Part shown: piece by piece, positions 58,802 to 64,000 of the stretch
Layout: each line of letters begins with the position of its first letter
Numbering within the stretch: position 1 is the stretch's first letter
NCBI GenBank assembly: GCA_015345905.1
Contig: JADDTR010000015.1
Coordinates: 372,001 to 436,000 of the forward strand
Direction of reading: 5' to 3'
DNA: 64,000 nucleotides
Source: Aotearoamyces nothofagi
Taxonomy: Eukaryota > Ascomycota > Leotiomycetes > Leotiales > Tympanidaceae
The notes under the pieces: model-generated
Seen by the model: only the letters and a program-made list of their open reading frames with translations
Database searches by the model: none
Told to the model about the DNA's origin: nothing
Program-made: the position numbers and the translations under genes

Positions 58802-61655
58802 ATGGCCACGCCGCCAGCCATAGAGGACCAAGCTCGGCTGCTTGAGGATGCCTTGGCCGTAGTTCGACAGCAGACGCATCTGATGCGCAAATGCTTGGAG
58901 ACGCCTGGGAAACTCATGGATGCTCTGAAATGCAGGTGAGTTACCATTATGGAAGACCCGAACGCATCTATTGAGCGCAATGCCTCCATCGCCGCTCCCT
59001 AACAATCCCATGTTAATTATTTTACTGGTAGTTCCACTCTAGTCTCCGAGCTTCGCACGAGCAGCCTTGGACCCAAACAATACTACGAGCTTTATATGGC
59101 TGTATTTGATGCGCTACGCCATCTGTCAGTCTATTTGCGCGACTCGCATCCTGTCAACCATCTCGCAGATTTATACGAGCTAGTGCAATATGCAGGCAAC
59201 ATTGTCCCACGACTTTACCTTATGATCACTGTCGGAACTGTATACATGGCAATCGAAGATGCTCCAGTCAAGGAAATTATGAAGGACATGATGGAGATGA
59301 GTCGGGGTGTGCAGCATCCTATACGTGGTCTATTTTTGCGGTATTACCTCTCCGGGCAAGCTCGGGATCACCTACCTACGGGCAGTGGCGACGGGCCAGA
59401 GGGCAATCTACAAGATTCGATAAGCTTTATACTGACAAATTTTGTGGAAATGAACAAGCTCTGGGTTCGATTGCAACATCAGGGGCACTCTAGAGAACGG
59501 GAACAACGAACTAAGGAACGCCAAGAGCTTCAGTTGTTGGTTGGCAGCAATCTTGTCCGTCTGAGTCAGTTGGTGGATCTCGATTCATATAAAAATGTTA
59601 TTCTACAGCCTTTACTGGAGCAAGTCGTACAGTGCCGAGATGTACTGGCGCAGGAATATCTTCTAGAAGTCATCACACAAGTATTCCCTGATGAATTTCA
59701 CCTACATACTCTTGACCAGTTTTTGGCCGCTGTCTCTCGACTTAATCCACACGTCAATGTCAAAGCAATTGTCATTGGATTGATGGACAGGTTGTCGGCG
59801 TATGCTGCAAGAGAATCAGAAGCAGAGCCGCTGGAAGATCGCAAGAAGCTAGAGGAAGATGCCATCACAAGGCTTTTGGAGACCGTACGAATCACTAAGG
59901 AGAAGAAGGAAGAGACACCAGATTCACAACCCGGAGCAGAAGGCCAGGGTGCAGAAACAGAGACCAACGGTACTACAGATGAAGCTCCTAAAGAGGAAAT
60001 AACACCCGAGGAGCCTGCTCCAGCTCCAGAACCAGCGCCAGAATCCGTACCTACCAACGGTAATGGTGAAACAACACCGGAAAAAAAGAGCAGAGGAATT
60101 CCTGACAATGTCAAGCTATACGAGATATTTTTCGAGCAGGTTATGAATCTGGTCAACGCTCAGCACCTTCCAATACAGGACATTACAGCACTATTGGTCT
60201 CTCTGGCTAATCTAGCTTTAAATATCTACCCCGAGAGGTTAGACTATGTAGACCAGATCCTCGACTACACAAATCAGAAGTGCAAAGAGCATGCAAATAG
60301 CGCCGACCTCCTCTCACCAGCTTCGCAGACAAACATCCTCAACCTGCTCCGGGCCCCTCTCACATCATACGTCTCCATTTTCACAGCGCTATCTCTACCT
60401 CAGTATATATCCTTATTCCATTCACAGACTTATCCCACACGTAGAGCTGTGGCTGGAGAAGTGGCAAAGTCGTTGCAACGGAACCAGACCAAGATATCCT
60501 CGCTTTCAAGTCTCGAAGGGGTGCTTGAGATTCTGAAGGTGCTCATCAAAGAAGGCACTCAAGCTCCTGCAGGATATCCGGGTGTGCAACAGCGAAGGGG
60601 GTTAGAAACCGACGAGACAATTGAAGAGCAGGGTTGGCTGGCACGGATAGTCCACCTGATTCACAGTGATGATAATGACACCCAGTACAAACTTCTACAA
60701 ATCACACGAAAGGCATACGCTGAGGGTAATGAGCGAGTCAAATTTACAACTCCTGCTCTCATTACAAGCGCAATGAAGCTTGCACGGCGATACAAGGCTC
60801 GGGAGCATTATGATGATAACTGGTCAACACAATCCTCAGCCCTCTATAAGTTCATGCATTCATCTTTATCGACTCTATATACTAGAGTTAACGGTGCCGC
60901 AGATCTTTGTCTGCGGCTCTTCATTTCTTGTGGGCAGATTGCAGACCAAACTGGATTTGAGGAAGTCAGCTATGAATTCTTCGCTCAAGCTTTCACAATC
61001 TATGAAGAGGCTGTCAGCGATTCAAGAGCACAATTCCAAGCCGTCTGTGTGATTGCAGGAGCTCTCCATGATACAAGAAATTTCAGCAAAGAAAATTACG
61101 ATACTCTTATCACGAAATGCGCACTTCATGGAAGCAAATTGCTCAAGAAGCCAGATCAATGCCGTGCTGTGTACCTTGCAAGTCATTTGTGGTGGGCTGT
61201 TCCAATTGCAGCCAAGGGTGAGGAAGACGAGAAAGGGGTAAGTCTGACCATTTGCAGTCGGTTTCTAGTCCCATATGCTAATCATTACCAGCTCTACCGA
61301 GATGGTAAGCGTGTACTGGAGTGTCTGCAAAGAGCGCTTCGAGTTGCAGATGCTTGCATGGATACTGCTGTGTCCGTTGAACTTTTCGTTGAAATCCTGA
61401 ACCGCTATGTCTACTATTTTGACCAACAAAATGAAGCTGTAAGTTTTCAATGTCAGTGACCTTGCCTTTACCAAAACTGACAGAAACTAGGTTACCACTA
61501 AATACCTCAATGGTCTCATTGAACTTATCCACTCTAATCTACAAACCAATCAGGAATCGGCCACTATTGATCAACCCAAGAGACACTTCCAGCGCACTTT
61601 GGAATATATCACGTCGAGAGAGTATGATGGTGTGGTAACGACTGCGGCAAAGTGA
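58802..61655 (+). CDS. VPS35: Vps35, retromer core subunit
   Basis: The alpha-solenoid backbone of retromer, which recycles cargo from endosomes to the trans-Golgi. Four exons give 883 residues: 58802-58935, 59032-61237, 61292-61438 and 61491-61655. The N-terminus reads QARLLEDALAVVRQQTHLMR. The Vps26-binding motif PRLYLM lies in NIVPRLYLMITVG. The middle has an acidic, Pro/Glu-rich insert (PEEPAPAPEPAPESVPTNGN), usual in fungi. The C-terminal Vps29-binding part includes RDGKRVLECLQRALRVADAC and EILNRYVYYFDQQNEAVTTK. The third exon is joined after EKG, because the 54-base intron (61238-61291) has no stop and would add 18 residues if kept. All junctions are GT-AG. Length matches the family. 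Confidence 0.97.
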
Positions 61656-63263
61656 GGTGATAGAAGTGGGGGATCGGGCCAGGGGCAACGATAGTAGGAA
61701 TGGTGATGAGCGATGGCGAACAGTGGGTAGTCAGTATGCTCAGTGTATAAGATCGAGGAGGGTTTGGAGAAAGCGGAGCTATTAGGGACGTGGCACACGA
61801 TGTGGCTGTATATTCTGACCAGAGAGCGAAGCGTAGATGGGAGTCGAATGACTCAGCAGGCTACCTAATATTCAATTCAGAGACATTACTTGTTTTAGAA
61901 CTTGTATGCTTGTATTAATGTGTTAAATATGGAGCCGATGGAACTTTTGATAACCTTAACTATTTATGATTACCTAGCCACTATTCACAATGAGCTTCAA
62001 ATTATTAATGTCTTTCGAAAGTAGTTATTCCCAAGCTGTTCGCCTAGACTTCTAGTCTCGCTGTGAACCACTACAGCTGTTAGCCTACCACAGCCCAAAA
62101 AGAAACCCTTTGTAAAGAAGGTTTCTTGACTTCCTGACACAGCAAGTGTCTAGGGAACAGCAGTCTTGTATTCATTGCAGCAGGGCCTCAGGTGCAAGTA
62201 CGACCAAATCCCCTCAAAACTGAGACTCGCATATAGCAGTGTAGTACTGGCGATTAAATTTGTTTGTTGTCGTTTCGGAGTTTGCTGTTGTTCATGTATC
62301 TGCTGTTGCTGTTGTTGTATTCGCCACCGTTTTCAAACTTGCCCTGTACAAGATCTTTTTTGTCTCGGAGGTGGTGATAGCATTGGTCTTGCTGAAGCTA
62401 GGAACTGGTACATCTCCATCGCAGTCTTCTCTTTCCAGGTCGGCCTATAGTGGGGTGGAGGTTGGCCCCACTTGATGCACATGCCATCTTCGATAGGGAC
62501 TAATGAGAAGACGAGTTTAAATGATTCTTATAGAGACCTATCACTGACCGATAAATGATATATTAACTGTAAAAGGTGGAGAGTTTCTGTATATAAAGGG
62601 CAGAAACGGTTTCTGAAACGAAGCCAGAAAGATGCCAAATACTTGAAAATATGCAGAGGAACTGTTGGCACTGCATATAGGAGCCTTTCAATAAGATAAC
62701 ATTAGTGTATGAATTTCGAATTGGAGCTTTTGCAAATGATATATAGTGAAGTTTAGAAACGGCGGCAAAACACGAGATGACGACGAGAGCCTATCGACAG
62801 CAAGAGGTGAAGTGACGACGTGAAGTTGTACTTGCTCTTTTCTATCAAGGATATACAATACACAGTAGCCTCTCTAACCTCTCGTTCTAGTAAATTTGAC
62901 ATCTGTGTTTCTCCTGTTGCTCCTCACTGTCAACGGTGCTCTTCTAGTTTCATAGTAGAGCCAAAACAGATCGAGAGTTCCTGCCAATCATCGCCAACTA
63001 TTTGACAAAGTTGCATGTGTGATAGGAGATACTGGCAAGAGCTTACAGTCACAGCAGAACATAAAGAATATTTGTAGATTGACTTAATTAACCATACACA
63101 ACCCAATCATGACATGCCTTCTCCCGCTCTTACGCCATAAAAGATAATATCGCTCAATGCATCCAGGTATCATAATCACGCAAGCAAATCCGGCAAAATC
63201 GAACAGTCGATCACAAGAGCCAATATTCAACACATATCCTCACTTACCAGATCCCTCGCCAAC
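61656..63263. other. Convergent intergenic region
   Basis: About 1.6 kb between VPS35 and the last gene. It has a T/G-rich TGTTGT run near 62260-62330 and a TATATAAAG near 62590. Nothing else was recognised. Confidence 0.4.
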
Positions 63264-64000
63264 TCAACCGGTCACTCTTCTAACCCAAAGTCCAGTTGGC
63301 TCGTAGATATTATTTTGATCCCTTCTCTTCCACGCGCGATGAAGTTTCAATCCCAAATCATGCTCCTCTCTTACAATATCCGCCAAATCTTCCCGCAGAA
63401 GCTCCACCTTCTTCTTCTCCTCTTCCTGCCTCATTCTCTCCATCCCAAGACCCATACCAATCGTATCTGGCGGCATCAGTTGAGTCATCTGGTAGATGCT
63501 CTTCTGGATATTGGCACGCCGAAGGGCAAGATTGTCGAGCTGTGCTTGTAAAGAGCTGATCAGGTCAACAGAGGCAGTCTCCGCTGGCGACTTAGGCAGC
63601 ATCTTAGAATTCCGTCGAGATGATGCGATACTACTGGCCATACTGATGAAAATAGGGTCGCCGACGGGTTTTCGAGCTACCTCATGTGGAGATTGGAATT
63701 CGCTACCAACTCTGGGACGTCGACGGTTGAGAATTGATGAGGGCTGGGTTGGTGGAGTTCGCATCGGCGGCAAATCTTCAGAGCTGATGCTGGGCGTGGA
63801 GGGGCCTGTTGTGGTTGCATAAGTAGTGACACTGAAGCGGGAGACAGGTTGCTCGCGGGATGAAGTTGGTAAGTTTACGTCTTTGAGAGCTTCCCTGAAG
63901 TTACGTTCGATTGAAGAGGTTGAGTTCTTCTTTGTATGAATGCTGGTGGAGAATTGTGTGGAGACTGGCACGGGTCTTTGATCTACTGGCAGAGCAGGTG
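63264..64000 (-). CDS. Partial coiled-coil protein, runs off the right edge
   Basis: The C-terminal part of a gene whose frame is open to the window edge, so the start is outside. About 245 residues are visible. A Ser/Thr/Pro-rich disordered stretch with basic patches (ILNRRRPRVGSEF, ASSRRNSKMLP) is followed by a helical region (LISSLQAQLDNLALRRANIQ, then RMRQEEEKKKVELLREDLAD). It ends in EHDLGLKLHRAWKRRDQNN and YEPTGLWVRRV. The ordered C-terminus looks conserved and suggests a Pezizomycotina-wide family without a known role. Confidence 0.7.
   Translation of the reverse strand, partial: PALPVDQRPVPVSTQFSTSIHTKKNSTSSIERNFREALKDVNLPTSSREQPVSRFSVTTYATTTGPSTPSISSEDLPPMRTPPTQPSSILNRRRPRVGSEFQSPHEVARKPVGDPIFISMASSIASSRRNSKMLPKSPAETASVDLISSLQAQLDNLALRRANIQKSIYQMTQLMPPDTIGMGLGMERMRQEEEKKKVELLREDLADIVREEHDLGLKLHRAWKRRDQNNIYEPTGLWVRRVTG

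Noticed and set aside
62166-62475. Cys-rich plus-strand frame (CCCSCICCCCCC)
   Set aside because: It comes from a TGTTGT run. No signal peptide, and the cysteines are not in a spaced pattern.

Overview
The window is a piece of nuclear chromosome from a filamentous ascomycete (Pezizomycotina). The basis is dense genes on both strands, many short introns (about 47-120 bases, mostly GT-AG with CTAAC/CTGAC-like branch sites) and typical fungal single-copy genes. The class cannot be fixed from sequence alone. I see no transposase, reverse transcriptase, virus-like element, rRNA or CRISPR array. Coding intervals below span start codon to stop codon, with intron positions given in the text.

Left part (0-33.7 kb) is gene-dense housekeeping DNA: a GRIP golgin (IMH1-like), an SR-protein kinase (SKY1-like), a Brl1/Brr6 nuclear-envelope protein, glycine decarboxylase P protein (GCV2), a DAO-family FAD oxidoreductase, an Irc24/Nre1-like short-chain dehydrogenase, NC2-beta (DR1/NCB2), mitochondrial enoyl reductase (ETR1), a conserved unknown, a secreted metallophosphoesterase of the 5'-nucleotidase group, mitochondrial GatA (HER2), the ribosome-associated J-protein zuotin (ZUO1), the LYR protein MZM1 and the splicing factor ECM2/SLT11. 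Next come a decayed BTB-like gene and an aldo-keto reductase.

Middle part (33.7-48.6 kb) differs. Intergenic DNA is long, GC-rich and full of short unrelated minisatellites. It surrounds intact genes: a CECR5-like HAD hydrolase with a clear TATA box, a cyclin of the K/T type, a two-finger zinc protein with an internal proline repeat, a nucleotidyltransferase-like unknown and a fungal annexin.

Right part (48.6-64 kb) holds the annexin, a small unknown, a ketopantoate-reductase-like enzyme, an F-box-like protein, a weak hypothetical locus, a secreted repeat protein, the retromer subunit VPS35 and the end of a coiled-coil gene that runs off the right edge.

There is no operon-like system. Shared themes are endosome-Golgi traffic (IMH1, VPS35), mitochondria (GCV2, ETR1, HER2, MZM1) and RNA or translation (SKY1, ECM2, NCB2, cyclin, ZUO1). 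The most informative oddities are two introns at the same codon of two tandem zinc fingers, a GC-AG intron in MZM1 whose retention stays in frame, the decayed BTB-like gene, and the minisatellite-rich domain.
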